Source: Toxotes chatareus (Eukaryota > Chordata > Actinopteri > Toxotidae). From it: a DNA stretch of 64,000 nt. The stretch is from contig CM028900.1 of the NCBI GenBank assembly GCA_016801885.1, forward strand, positions 11,984,972 through 12,048,971, given 5' to 3'. The translations under genes and the position numbers were made by a program. The notes under the pieces were generated by a model, which was not told the DNA's origin, did no database searches, and worked only from the letters and a program-made list of their open reading frames with translations. This document shows, piece after piece, positions 1 to 12,830 of this stretch (the stretch's first letter is position 1; every line of letters begins with the position of its first letter).

Positions 1-61
1 GAAAACCCGATTCCTCCAGTAAATACTGTAAAGCGCTGTGTAGTTATGGTTAGTTAATGAC

Positions 62-2864
62 CTTTCCAGTTGTAGGCTCCTGGTGCTCCAAACACCAGGT
101 AATGGTAGTTCTTGGTAAAGGTGGCAGCCAAACCCTGCTGACACGATCCAAACCTCTCATGGCCTCTGGCTCTGCCTTCACAGAATTTCCAGTTACCTCC
201 GTCCTCACCGGAGGACAAGTCAATCGTCAGGTCCTGACTCAAGACATAGCAGCGCCCAGTGATGTCAAGTGACTCCTGAGCTGTGTTCACAAACAAGCGC
301 CTCTGATAGCGATGAGCACATGTCTGAAATTACAAAACACGGCTGTGTTTTAGTTCATACTTTGACAACAGATAAGACCACAGTGCAACTCAAGGTTACA
401 GGGCCCTCAGTTTGACTTACCACAATCTTTCCCCCAGGTCCCTGGCTCTGAACCGTCACCCCCATCCACTGATCCTGCTTCCACTCAACAAGTGTGTCCT
501 CTTTCAAAATATAACAACACAAAACAATGATATGACCACCAATATTCATTCTCGATTTCTTCATTTCTTTTCTTGTCCATTTCATTGCTGATGATATGCA
601 TTATATTTGATATATTTGACTGTTACATTTTACAGATATGTGGGTCCTCTCTCTCATTGTGACAAATAAACTTAACTTAGACCTTTGACACAATGTCTGA
701 AGATAGACAGATTGATGTCTCACCTTTATCATCAAATTCAATGCGCTCACAATCACTGGACTGAGAGATTTCACATTTATAAAGCCCTCCTGTGATGTTG
801 GCTGTCTGTTTTCCCAAAGCTCTGGCTCTGGGAGCTCCGATCAACAGCCTGAAGAAAAAGTGAAAAACATCAAACTTTGATCAAACTTTCATTTTTTGAG
901 GCATTACGGGATTAAGTGTCTTTTTGCGCTTTTTGTTGTAGTCACCTGTTATCACTCTGACCAGCTACAGCTTCTACATTTTTATAAAGACCTTTCAACA
1001 AGATCCAGGGCAGCAGCTTGTTGAATTTAGTACATGTATGTGAAAAGATCAGCAGTGAGAGTGACAGTGATGGCCGAGCAACAACAAGAATGCAAGTTTT
1101 TCTGTTGAGAAAAAGAATGCAACATGCCTTCCGGCTGCCGTCAAGCAATACAAATATTCTGGCTACTGTTGGCAGAGGTATTGGTCCCACTTCTTTTATC
1201 TGTCTGAATGTCAAAGCAAAACAATAAAGTCTAGAAGAAAGCTCACACTCTGAATCTAAGAGGCTGACTTTAAACACTCACTGGTCTCCTATTAAATTAC
1301 AATGAAGCTGTGCTGCAAATGTCTGAGTTTGAAGTCTCATTGTTAACAATTGTCATCATCTGCAAGAATTAAGAACAATAGAGGCATCCTGTTGGCCTAA
1401 TGTTTAAGACGCATACCATATAAACACAACATCCGTGGTTCATTTCCAGCTGGGGACCTTAGTTACAAGCCATGCCCGTCTCTTTTTCCCCATGTTTCCT
1501 GCCTGTATCTACACTGTCACTATTAAATAAAGGCAAAAAGGACAAAAAAGAATTAGGAACAATATAGATGGCTGCCAAATTAAAAGGAAATACCCAAGTT
1601 TCTGTGTGAGACAGTGAAGGATCTGTTGAATAAATACAAAGAAATCAGATTTATTACTGTAACCAGTCCGAGACCAGATTTTTACCAAACTACAATTTGA
1701 GCCATGAATACCTACAGTTAGATGACATGACTAAGAGTATACAGCTACAGTAGTGGCTCTGAGAGGCTAAATGATAGCGCAAGTATGGTCACAAGCCCAT
1801 ATTAAAAACGCCAACATGCTCATAATTAGCAGGAATAATGTTTACTATGTTCATGGTTTATTTTACACACATTGTGACACAACACAAAGTGAAGCTAAGG
1901 CTGGGGGGGTTACAAATAATAACACGATAGACAAAGCTGTTTCACAACATGTCTTTAAGTGGCTAATGCACTAATTGCCTGTCATGTATTTCAGATGAGG
2001 TGGGTTTAGGCTGCGAGAACTTGTGTTTAGTCTTTCAAAGTGCTTCTGTAATTTATGATAATAAACAAAACAGAAAACTTTGGTACGTGACAGCAGACTA
2101 CTGTCCTGACATTCTTCAGAGGGCAAAGAAGCACTGAAGCAGACAATCTAATTTGTCTGTTCACTAATGTAGTTGTGCTGCACAACTACTGCTCACTGAC
2201 CACAGCTTCTCTCAAAAATACACATTCTCACAAGCATGAAGAGAGGATGTGTATATAGGTCAGTCATGTTGGCAGCCAAATGACCATCAGCAGCACCTAT
2301 TTCAAAGGGTCTCTTGGGTGAGGTGATTTCGTTAGCTGTCTGCAACCTGACAGTTTGAGTTTGTCCACTGCTATTTTGTTTCATTTTTGTGAATAACAGT
2401 TGTCTGTATTAATACATCATTGGCGCAGACTCACTGGAGATGTTCTGGAAGGCATCGTGTGTGTGTCAGTGATCATTTAATTTGGCTATAGCAGGCATGG
2501 TGATGCTTTCAAGTCTGCTGACATGAATTTAATACATATTTATTTTCACATACCTTTTGGTATTACTTTGAATGAATACCAGGGGACAACTAGAACATAA
2601 CTGAGACCTGTACCAGCACCAACCTGCTGTACTTTCCAAGTCATGTATTGCACCGTTGACTGCATTTGTAACCTTTTACACACTGTGCAAGCCACAGTGA
2701 ATAAGTTCATTGCAATACAAGAGACGGGAGTAAGAAACAAAAAGTGACCATATTTCCTGTCACTTGTGGTTTCAGCCTGCATAGAAAAGTCATGTAGAGA
2801 AAAGAACAGAGAACGAAATTTCACAACAGTGATAACACAGACACAAAGAATTTCAGACAGAAGT

Positions 2865-2895
<31 letters not shown>

Positions 2896-4538
2896 AAGAA
2901 AAAAAAGGTTTCTTATTACCAGCGACTAGTTAACCTAAAGTTATAGCTTCATGAGCTGGTTGCAAACACAGTCTCTATCTGACTTTGTAATATTTTCAGC
3001 TGATTTGTTTTAAATAAATCAGACAGTGACAGACATGACTTATATCACCATATGCATAAGAATAGAAGGGACTTGTCAGACTGCAATATAAAACTAAATA
3101 ATTAAATGTTAGCAAAATTCAGGGGGGGACATAATTTTACAAAGTAAACCACAGAGTAGGAATTTTCTCAAAGGATTTAGAGGAAATCCTCTCCACCCTT
3201 TTCTCCTCCCCATGACTCTGTAGTTCCTTCTGTTACCCACCTATGGATCTATGGGACAGCACCGTGGCTCGTTATTTGCTAAACATGAACTCTCTTCAGG
3301 AGGTCTGATGTGAGACTGAAGGCTGAAGACCACACCACAATCCCTCTCCTCGAACAAAGCCCAGTGAAATGCAAATACAAACAAGAGCCCTTACAAAGTT
3401 AGCTTCAATTTGTCATTTCAGCTTCTAGCTGGCTTAGCCTAACATGCATCACAAACTGATGCTGAATGCTTCACAAAAAGCCACAAATCTATTTTTCTGT
3501 GTCATCAAACAGGCAACAAGAACCTACACTGCTGTATATTAGATATACCGCAAAATATAATACAATCCAACTAAGCAACACTGTGATCTGCAGGGTCAGA
3601 AATCACCACAGTTTAAACAATGCATTGAATTGGAGTGCATTACATTTTGTAGATGTACACGTGTCTTTGGAGCAGAGATATCCCTTCTGCTGTAACTGAC
3701 AATCAACTCAAGAGAAGCCAAATCTATGAGGCCACATGCAGGAGAACATCACATTAATGAAGATCTTCTTACACAGGAAAAGAAAAAAAGCACCTCAAAA
3801 TGACCAGCAGAGCTACTCAGGGAAGTGACAGATGTAGAATTTAGCGAGTAACTGAGGGGTAACACTGACATTTACATGCAACACACCAGGCTAGCCGACT
3901 CATGGACTAGTTTTTCAAAAAGGCTAAATTTTAGTAGTTTTACATTTTTTGCAATTAATGTAATATATTTGCTAATATAGACCCCATACGCCTATAAAGC
4001 AACAAACAGTCGACTCACCACAGATTTGCCATTAAGTATCAGGAAGCTGCAATACAAAAACACCAAAGGTATACTTGAGGCATAGTGTGTGTGAATATAT
4101 ATAAAAATAGCAGTTTAATAAAAGACTCCTAACATTTGCAAGTAACTAAAGTACTGGACAAGCTAAACATTTGAACTGATGACTTTGTTAAATGAAAGTT
4201 TAAGGGATCATTATAGTTATAAAAGTTCATATGGGAGGGACTAAACTAAACTACTCAAGTAGTTTAGGAAAAGGGTGAAAGTGAACTGTAAAATCTTCCA
4301 CTCAGCACATGTCATTTAAGGAATCACATACTGTAAGTGATCCTTTGGCCAAGCTACAGTGTGAAACCACATCCCATCATGCAGCATGTCTTTCACTGCA
4401 GTGTAAATGGGAATATATAGCGACTGGGGTAGGTTTGCACAATGATCTCACTGGTCTTTGTTAACAGATGTGCTCCAGTGCTCCACAGCTGTGCACTCAA
4501 AGCCACAAGAACTGCTGCAGCTGTTCTAACTTTTTCAG

Positions 4539-4573
<35 letters not shown>

Positions 4574-7500
4574 ATTGGTGCTGACCTGTGATTGGCTTGG
4601 TACACATCACAGAGGAAGGCATGAATATTCATTACAAGCACAGATCAACTTTAAGTAAAGAATAAAGTTTAAAACAAAGATTTTTTTTAAAGTCTTCAGA
4701 TTCACCTGTCTTAACTGTGTAACTTTTAGTAACCTTTTTCTAAGCTACACAATCTGTTTCAAACTTGAGTACAAAGTTTGACTGAAGTACCTCAACTGAT
4801 GATTCACTGATGCGTTTACTCTATCAGGTTACATGTGCACAGATGGCTGTGAATGTCTTGTCAAATGGCCTTTTTCTCTGGTTTCATTGTTATATCCATA
4901 TCATTAACCCAACACATTATTCAAGGAAGAGGCATCCAGTTGCTTCTTAGCAAGATGCCACATCATGGTCAGTCTCATGCTGAAACATGGATCTCCTTGT
5001 TTTTTTTCCCTCTCAACAGAGACCATTAGGAGAAGAAAGGCATAATAACACTATAAACACTGTGAGAATCCAAGCTGTGCTTTCAATAAACCCATTAGAG
5101 GAACAATATGGATAGAGTTGCATAAATGGTTTCATGCATTTATAAATAAAACAACACTTTAATCACAGAAAGATTTGTTTTTTCAATTGCAGCAAAGTGG
5201 GGGAGATTCAAGTTTTAGCTCTGAAACACAGAAGGTATAAAGGCCAATTCCCATTTGACATGAGATGAATTTAATCTATCTAGTCACATATGTTGCTTGC
5301 TAAACAGACTGTTTAGAAAGGACCCTGTTAGAACCGGCGTTCCTCTCTTCACGTATGATTTATAGTAATCAGTTTAATACCAGCGGTGATAGCCAGTAGT
5401 GTTTTACAGCTGCTAGTGATCATCATCAAACACATGTTCGCATGCGAACAAAAGAGACAGATGCAGTGTGTGAGACACATCGCTGACTTATGTTTTCAGT
5501 GGGTTTAGAGTTCCAGAGCGGTCACTGTGCCTCACACGTTTAAGTTAGGCAGGGCTGTTCATTACCTACTTCTATGTGCTCTACCGAGCTTTCACTTCAC
5601 TTGTCTGGCTGCTTATCTCAGGGTCACATGAGGATTTAGAGCTGAGATCATGGTCCAAATAGAGGGAGCTGCTGTTTTTTCCATACTTTTCTCTCACTTT
5701 CTTCAAACTATTCTGTAGACCTGATTACTTGAGAAAACAACTGACACATTAATTGATAGAAATTATTATTAGTTGTAGCTCTAATGGGAAATCGTTGCAT
5801 TTAAGAAGCTGGAATCAGCAAATATTCGGTACTTTGATTTAAAAAAAAAAATAAACAGATTAACAAAATTGCTGCGGATTTTCTATTGACTGAATGGTGT
5901 CTTCAATCACTGCTTAATTTTAAACCAGCTTAAGCAAATATTAAAAACAACGTACAGATGCAGTGATGTTGTTTGTTTCTCTCACAAAGCAGCTTTTGCA
6001 CACATTAACAGAAATGTGTATAGCATGTTTGCCAGAACAGCGGAGCAGTTTTCACATAGATCACTATGCAAAGGAGGTCAATCTTCACTCTCCTCTTACT
6101 TTTATTGGCAGAAAAACAAACTATCAGGCCAGTGTCACATTTCGAACCTCTGTTTGAACAGCAAATATTACATTCAGTTTCATGACTTTCACTCTTTTTA
6201 CACTTGTCACATCTGACGAAAGTAAAGAATTTTGCGAACAAAATAAAATCCTTGTAAAAAAAAATTTTTTTGAGGGAAAGCTTCCAATTTTATGTTGCTG
6301 CTACATCATGAACCACCTTCGCACAGCTGCCAAAAAAACAGATAAAAATCTCTGCATGCAAAATCTACTCCTGCTATCAGGGCTTTTCATTCCTGCTCGC
6401 AGGCTTTGACATGCCAACCCTTCTCCTCACTTTACTCCCACCACTCTGTGTAGCAGGATGATCAGCTTCACTACACAGACATTTTTTTCTGCACCCTCAG
6501 GGCTAACCAAAGGAAATGGTTTGCAGTGGTGTCTACATCAGCCTAGCTACGTGGTTGCTATGTGTAGCATCAGCAGGCATTCTTGCATTTGGGGAACATT
6601 TTACAATTTAACTGTTGCTTAATTTTGGCAAAAGCTGAAAACTGCTCTGACCTGGCTCATCTGTGTACATGTGAATGACTGAAAAGCCTGAAACATGATT
6701 GTGGCCATTATGCATCAGATGGCCAGATAGCCATTAATATTCATTCAAGGCAACTACAATGAGTGTATACTCTTCCCATCTCAGTGCTGTGTACAAATCA
6801 ATGTTTACCAGTAAAACCACAGAGTGAAAAGTCCTTAAAAGAACTCTGTAGAGAAGCCCAACAAGAATCATTCATTAAAAGGATACTGCTGATGAACTGA
6901 AATCTACAAACATCATATTTAAGAAAAGTTCATATTCACCACTTAACCAGGCCAATTACTAACAAATCTTTTCATCATCCAACAACTATTTTAGTCAATT
7001 AAATACAAAAAATTGTGACCACAGTGTTAAATTTGCCTGACCAACAGTCCAAAACCACAAAATCCTCTGTTTAAAATGTATAAAAGAGGCAGAAGTCGCA
7101 AATTTTCACATTTGAGAAGTTTCAATCTCAGAATTATTGACAACATTCTCGATAAATTGTTTAAATGATAAATTCATCATCAGAATTGCTGAAAACCAAA
7201 CGATTAATCGACTAAAAGTTGCAGCAGCACACCATTCTTTTCAGTGCTCCCTCAGTTTGACCTTACAGACACATTTGCATGACAGTTAGAACCATTGTTT
7301 ATTCACTTGTCCTCGGGCGGCTTCCCATTTTACATTCAAGGAATCTCAAGGAGACAGTAGAAATCTACTGCAAATCTAAACAAAAACTTTCATCATCGGA
7401 GAAGAAACTAGAGGATTGTGACTAGAGTAAACTGTAGAGGCTGCTGCAGTGCCCTATGACCCACGACCTATGAGTGAAAATCTATTTATTCGTCTTGCAA

Positions 7501-7920
7501 AGGCAGAATCCTAAAATGAAGTAGATGTTTCCTACCCAGGACAACCCAGATATAACTTTGGGCAGAAAGAAATCTTGTTAGAGATTTTTAAAAGCTGAGA
7601 TTTACTTATGTCATTAATTTCCCTGAACCTGTGCCGTCAGGTGTCTCTCGTTACAGAGCAACACTTTCAATCAACAACCACACAAGAAAACAAACAGAGC
7701 AGTGGAGAAGTTCGGCTGAGGACATTACTTACATTCTTTTATCCGGGTTGAGTTGCCGGTGCATGGCGAGGGAAAACCCGAACAGACTCCCCGGTTCTCC
7801 GCGTTTCATGATGACATGCCTGGTGTCAATATTGAAGGCGAGCACCACAGTTGGCTCCAGAAAATAAAGATGAAATAAAAGTGCAGCACAGACAGCGGAG
7901 TATCCTCCCTGCAGTAGCAT
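62..7920 (-). CDS. itga6: Integrin alpha-6, N-terminal part (exons 1-4; gene continues off the left edge)
   Basis: Laminin-binding integrin alpha chain, a type I membrane receptor that pairs with beta-1 or beta-4. Coding exons on the minus strand: 7920-7733 (start ATG at 7920), 848-724, 500-421, 323-62; all borders are AG/GT and the phases join without a stop, giving about 218 residues. Residues 1-28 form a hydrophobic signal peptide; the mature chain starts FNIDTR. FG-GAP propeller pieces follow: GEPGSLFGFSLAMH, LLIGAPRARAL, DQWMGVTVQSQGPGG, CAHRY, FGSCQQGLAATFT and FGAPGAYNWKG, all close to human ITGA6. The remaining propeller blades, legs, transmembrane segment and tail lie off the window. 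ITGA3 and ITGA7 are less likely because of wording such as VTVQSQGPGGK and because of the DLX neighbours. The a/b paralogue cannot be decided from this fragment, though linkage to dlx1a/dlx2a favours the 'a' copy. Confidence 0.95.
1381..1547 (+). mobile_element. tRNA-derived SINE with target-site duplication
   Basis: The head resembles a tRNA: an A-box-like TGGCCTAATGTTTAAG (about 1393-1408) and a B-box-like GGTTCATTTCC (about 1438-1448), then GCTGGGGACCTT, a body with CTCTTTTTCCCCATGTTTCCTGCC and an A-rich tail containing AATAAAGGCAAAAAGGAC. It matches a SINE type common in spiny-rayed fish. The flanks AAGAATTAAGAACAATA (1364-1380) and AAGAATTAGGAACAATA (1548-1564) differ at one base and are the target-site duplication, so the insertion is fairly complete and moderately old. 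Confidence 0.8.
2863..2908. repeat. A-rich tract (A)n/(AAAAG)n
   Basis: Eighteen A residues are followed by repeated GAAAA units inside itga6 intron 1. It may be the tail of a retroposed element, but no body was recognised upstream. Confidence 0.9.
4541..4571. repeat. (AC)n microsatellite
   Basis: About 15 uninterrupted AC units lie in itga6 intron 1. Confidence 0.95.
5730..5895. repeat. Decayed copy of a teleost interspersed repeat
   Basis: The stretch carries wording typical of a common fish repeat: ACATTAATTGATAGAAA, AGTTGTAGCTCTAATG, AAGAAGCTGGAATCAGCAAAT and ATTGCTGCGGATTTTCTATTG. A longer copy of the same family is at 6936-7240. No terminal repeats are visible, so class and borders are uncertain. 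Confidence 0.55.
6936..7240. repeat. Teleost interspersed repeat of the 'AATCGACTAA' type
   Basis: The segment contains CAACAGTCCAAAACCACAAAA, a TTCACATTTGAGAAG block and ends with ACGATTAATCGACTAAAAGTTGCAGCAGC, the order seen in a very common percomorph repeat. Related remnants occur at 5730-5895, about 50380-50470 and about 56405-56490. Family name and insertion ends could not be fixed by eye. Confidence 0.6.
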
Positions 7921-8110
7921 TGCAGCGCGGCCCAGATGTGTCCAGCCGATCCAAAGTTAAGCGCCGCTGACCCCGCTGCTCCTCACCGTTTAGCCCGGTG
8001 CAGTTTGACTGAAAGCTGTCTCTGCTTGTTCCCTCAGACGGGTCTCCGATTCTGCTCCAAAGCGCCCCTTCCGGTCTTCAGGGCGAACTTCACTGCTACA
8101 GGAGGCCGCC
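7921..8110 (-). promoter_or_regulatory. itga6: itga6 5' UTR and likely CpG-rich promoter
   Basis: The 190 bases just upstream of the itga6 start codon are richer in G+C and CpG than the surrounding DNA (for example GCGCGGCCC, AAGCGCCGC, AGCCCGG, AAAGCGCCCCTTCCGG) and show no TATA box. This fits a TATA-less promoter and 5' UTR, but the transcription start cannot be placed. Confidence 0.4.
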
Positions 8111-8334
8111 TGTTAGAGGACAAGTACAGTCTCAGTCAGTTAAACAGATTTGAGGTATATTCACATTTACATAATTGACAAGTTTGTCAATTTTATGTGT
8201 TTCTCAGAGTCTGATCATCACACCAAAACTAGCTTTAGTTCCGGTTTTGATCTTCCTCTACAGTTTTTACCACTTAAAGGCCAAGCGTCCCCATAATCTA
8301 CTGGCATATTGCTTACCACAGCTTTCATCCAGAG

Positions 8335-9020
8335 CAGGGGTCGGCAACCTAAAATTCTCAAAGAGCCATTTGGACCGTCTCCCACAAGAAGAGAAAACAC
8401 ACGGAGCCACAAAACCCTTTTGACATCCAAACTGAGGTTAACACTGCATATAGCCTATCGTTTTTGGGGGTTTTTTGTTTTGTTTTGTTTTTTACCTGTA
8501 TGCTATGTTTAAAAAAACTACAGTGTGTGGCATTTATTAAATCAGTGAACTGCTACAGAGAACACCAAATTTTATTTCTGCATGTAACAAAAACATTTTG
8601 AACTCCGAACAAAAGACGCTTGGTTGATGCTAACTTTCAAATAAAATACTCAGTCTATTTGAGTCCTCCTCGTATTTATGAAATAAAAATCCAAACTTCA
8701 ATTATCCACCTGCAGCGAACCAAAACTGCCGTGTGCTTCTGCTTCTGTTCCCTCATCACTTTATTGCGTGTACTGGAGCGTGCAGTCAGCTGTCAACCTG
8801 AAAATGTTGCCGCCGGGTGTCGCACATCGGCGGTTGTGACGCATATTTTGAGCGACAAAAAATTAAAAATGTTTTATTTTAGTGTTACAAGATCACCATA
8901 ATCTTCAAATTTAGAAGTACATTAAAGACGAACGCACTAAAAGAAAAATACATTTAAATTAAATAGTCATTCTTTATTTTCCAAAGTCACAGGGAGCCAC
9001 AGCAGGGTTGCCGAGCCCTG
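8335..9020. mobile_element. Non-autonomous hAT DNA transposon, complete, with 8-bp target duplication
   Basis: The left end CAGGGGTCGGCAACCT and the reverse complement of the right end, CAGGGCTCGGCAACCCTG, form near-perfect terminal inverted repeats starting CAG, as in hAT elements. The 8-bp flanks ATCCAGAG (8327-8334) and ATCTAGAG (9021-9028) differ by one base and are the target-site duplication expected for hAT. Subterminal text such as AAAGAGCCATTTGGACCG and its counterpart ACAGGGAGCCAC near the right end fits a hAT family of this type. At 686 bp with no long intact reading frame it encodes no transposase and must have been mobilised in trans. It lies just upstream of itga6. Confidence 0.88.
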
Positions 9021-11699
9021 ATCTAGAGGCTAGCTTCCTTTTTCTTTTAAAGGCCATGTTTAAACAGTCACAAAACAAAAACAATTATGCAATTACTGGA
9101 CAACACTGCAATCTGCTGAAATCTGAATTTTTATCTTCAGTCTCTGTGGTACAAAGACTGTATTCCTATTTTTGCGTCTGATTTGTTTTCAGCTACACTT
9201 TTATGAGTAATAGTGAGAGAAACAAATGGAACACCCTAGTGCACATTAATGAAGGTTACGTTGCTATTTTAGTTTGGTGCAAGAAGATAAACATGAAGTC
9301 AGGTGTGTCAGTCAGCTGGACAAATACTGTAAACCTCCCAAATTCAGACAGACAAGGAGACAGGCTGCTGTAGGTCACTAAAAGGCTGTAAAAAATTTTA
9401 AAAGGTTTGCAATTTCAGTCTTTTATCAGAATTTCTTGTAAAAAATCCTGAGATGTTAACTGAATTAAAAACAACCAAAACAAAAAAGGGGCAATATATT
9501 CTGGTTTGGGGGCTGATTATCCTTCCATAAAAATTGGAATAAAATATTAATGTGTGCTTTCATTACCAACACCTGCTGATGACCGGGTTCATAAATAAAT
9601 TATCACCATACAGGAAAGATTTTGTGGTCATGAAAGAGAGATCTTGAGTCGCCTAAGAATGTCTCAACTCTGGCCACATGTCAAAAGCTTATCTATCCAC
9701 TGTTGATGTTCACATTTTAACTAGCTGAAGGTTCGTACTGTCTTGAGAAATTAGGTTTTATGATACTCCAGGTAAAAGAAATTTGCTCACAAACAGCTGA
9801 ACAAACGGCTTTAAGTAGTTTTTTCAGTTCCTGAAAAGCTGGCATTTAAGAGGTTTCCACCCTCCAGCATCAGTGATATGAGCCAGTTTGTGTCATCATC
9901 CCAACCTGCAAGAACAGCTTCATTGTATCGCCCTCTCACTTCCCAGTGTGTATATGCTGGAGTTTGGTGGTGGTGTGAAGTTTGAGCCAGCCTTGGCCAC
10001 AATTACTCAACAGAATACAACACAATGTGGGCATTGTTGAAGTTAGAAAGCCCCCTGAGTGCCTATGTGAATGCGACTGTACTCATGTGTGTACTCATGT
10101 GCAGGCAGAGGCTGGGATGGGGAGGTGGGGGGGGCTTGCGGCAGGGTCTTAACCGCATTCCTAATTGCAGCAAATGACTTGGGAGGTTCCAGTGTAAGAT
10201 ATGTGAATGGCATCTCTGTTGCTGCGGGTTTGGTAACAGATGCATCAGAAGCCTCCTCATTGATGTCACCCAGATTCTCTGGTAAACAACGGTGTCAGAG
10301 CCCTCACCTCCAGAAACATGACTAGCTGTTGAGGGCGGGTACACGCTGAACATCCAGATCATTCTGGCCCCTCAGTTCTGAAAAATGTAATTTTTTAAAA
10401 GCGGAGACACAGTAATCAGTTTTCTGAATCCCTCCAGTTGTTGCTCTCCATCCTATTTCCTTATCACATCTCACTTTGAAATCCTGCGCAGTTTCTTAAA
10501 TCTAGACCTAATTTTAGGTCCTTACTTCTGTAACTCAAACTACTCTCTATCTAATAAACATGATGTGAAGCTGTATGCTATATGTGATTGATGGTCAATA
10601 TAAAACTGATAGAATTAATATTTTTAGAATAATAAAACAACATCTTGTGACCTGTTAAAATTATGTCCCTCAAGCTAATTAACATTAATTAAACACTGAT
10701 TAACACCAATTGTATGTCTATTCTTGATAGTTCACTGTAATCTTGATGAGCCAAACAAAAGAAATTAAACCTTTTAAATGAACAGATACACATTATATCA
10801 TGAACACTATGGTAAATATAGTCTAAGCTAATAAGCAGTGCATCTAAATTCCTTTTCATAGGAACAGATGAGCTATGAAAGCACATATGGAATTACATCA
10901 GTGTGTGCTTGCAAATCTGAAAATCCCTATTGGCTTAGTCATCTTTTATTGAGAGACTTTTGTAAGATTAGTAATACTAGAGCATATTTCCTGACATTAT
11001 CACATCTTTTAAGTGATTAGGTTTGATAAATCTAATCTGAAAAAAAAAGTTTCAGTTGCTCTTTTGTTTCTTGCTTAGTATGATCTGTGCCTTGTGAGCA
11101 AAAAGGTGTGTAACTGCCTGCACCTGACTTCAACCAACCACATAAACAGCACTTTCATGTCCACTTTTGCCCTGGGTGGCTTTGTAACATGAGCTATGAG
11201 AGGAGGTGAACCTGCTAGGCCTTGCATTGTCTCAGGTCAGTGGGAACAGAGAAACTGGAGAGATGGTGCAGGTCGAACAGGTGGACCCCTGCAGGTGACG
11301 AGGCCTTTCTAAACAGATTAGCTGCATCTTTGTTCAAACAAAATGAACGCTGACTTGAGAAAGGTCTATTTGGCCCCCCGGTTAAATCAGTGGTGAAGAT
11401 ATTAAGTTTCACTTGTGGGCAAAGAATTTTCTAATGCTACCCACATACATGTTCCATTGGTTTGAGTATAGGAAGAAGTTAATCATTTAAAGGTGAAGTA
11501 TTGCTCATGATATCTGCCTATTAATCAAATAAAGAAAACTGGAATGTTCAACATGATTTTAGCTTTAAGCAAAGATATAAATGATACCTTTGATATATAA
11601 TTTCCTTTCAGCTATGCAGCCTCACTTCCAGGGGCCAAGAAACATATTTGCAGCTGTTACAATCTCTAAACTTTCCTTTTTAAATCTAATTTCATTTGT

Positions 11700-12830
11700 G
11701 CATGCAGGTTTTCCTCAGAGAAGCATCTGTCTGACTATTGTTAATGGTTGGATTACACACATTTGCAACCTTCATGCTGAAATTGTCTGGTTTTAGAAGC
11801 TCTGAAACTCAAATCCTGTTGAGACAGAAGGGCCTGCTCCTTAAGTTTCAAAGTCAACATAACAGAGACTGGTATAGGAAACCAAACCCACAAGTTATCA
11901 GAGAGGCAAGGAAGCATACCCAAAATGAACAGTTGGCACAGGCAGTTTACTGGTGTACCAAGGCATAAAACTGTAGACATGGCTACAGTGCCATGCAAAC
12001 AGATGGATGTTGTTTACTTTAAATTAGAGACTTTGGTAACACTTAAATTTAGGTCCAATCTTGATAATGACATTTATGCAGCACACAGAGGCATGTAAAA
12101 GTAATTTCATTTTATACTGATTTCAGTCTTTGCAATCCTCTGAGCATTTTTATGTCTATTTTGCTATCTAGACAACTCACACCATCCTTGAGAGAGATGC
12201 TGAGAGTGGCAGCAGTGCGGGTGGTTGGATTTCACTTTTTTGCCACCTTCACAATGACATTATTAAGTTTTCGAAGCTCTGAAACTCAAACCCTAGTGAG
12301 ACAGAAGGGCCAGCTCCTTAAGTTCCAGTGTAATAAAGTCAACATTAATGGAACTGGCAGAGGAAACCAAACCCACAAGTTATCAGAGAGGCAAGGAAAC
12401 ATGCACAAAATGTACAGTTGGTATAGGCAATTTGCCCACTGGTGTGCAAAGGAATTGATTTCTTATACTAAGAATGCACACAGGTGCAGACCAGCGTAAT
12501 CTTCAGTTCAAGATCATCATCACATCAAAATTAAACCATGTGTTTATGTCTGCTGCTCAGGAATTAAGTCATATTGACCATGGAGCAATGATACAACAGA
12601 TGGCTGTTACTTTAAATTAAAAAAAAAAAAACAACTAACTAACTGAACCCTACATCCAAGAGAACTGATAATGATATTTATACAGTAAGTCTTGGACTTC
12701 TGGACTCAAAGCACGGAAGAGAAGCTAAAATTAATGTCTGTGTTGCAATCTGAACAGCTAACTCTGTCCTTGCAAGAAATACTGAAAGTGGTAATAGTAA
12801 TAGTAAGTATAAATAAAATCATCGTAGTAG
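11700..12830. repeat. Decayed tandem duplication, two clear units and a partial third
   Basis: About 11740-12080 and 12225-12690 share text in the same order: AAGCTCTGAAACTCAAA, GAGACAGAAGGGCC, CTCCTTAAGTTTC/CTCCTTAAGTTCC, GGAAACCAAACCCACAAG, TTATCAGAGAGGCAAGGAA and further on ACAGATGG...TACTTTAAATTA...TGATAATGA. A lead-in block recurs at 12150-12210 and 12740-12790 (CTTGAGAGAGATGCTGAGAGTGG against CTTGCAAGAAATACTGAAAGTGG), indicating a partial third unit. The repeat unit is roughly 490-560 bp. The open frames within are short and not recognised. Confidence 0.75.

Larger units (their letters stand above)
849..7732. other. itga6 intron 1, no gene seen
   Basis: This 6.9 kb first intron is AT-rich and contains only short chance reading frames. 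It holds a SINE with target-site duplication (1364-1564), an A-rich tract, an AC microsatellite, and two stretches related to an 'ATTAATCGACTAA'-type fish repeat. I see nothing else that I can name. Confidence 0.7.
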
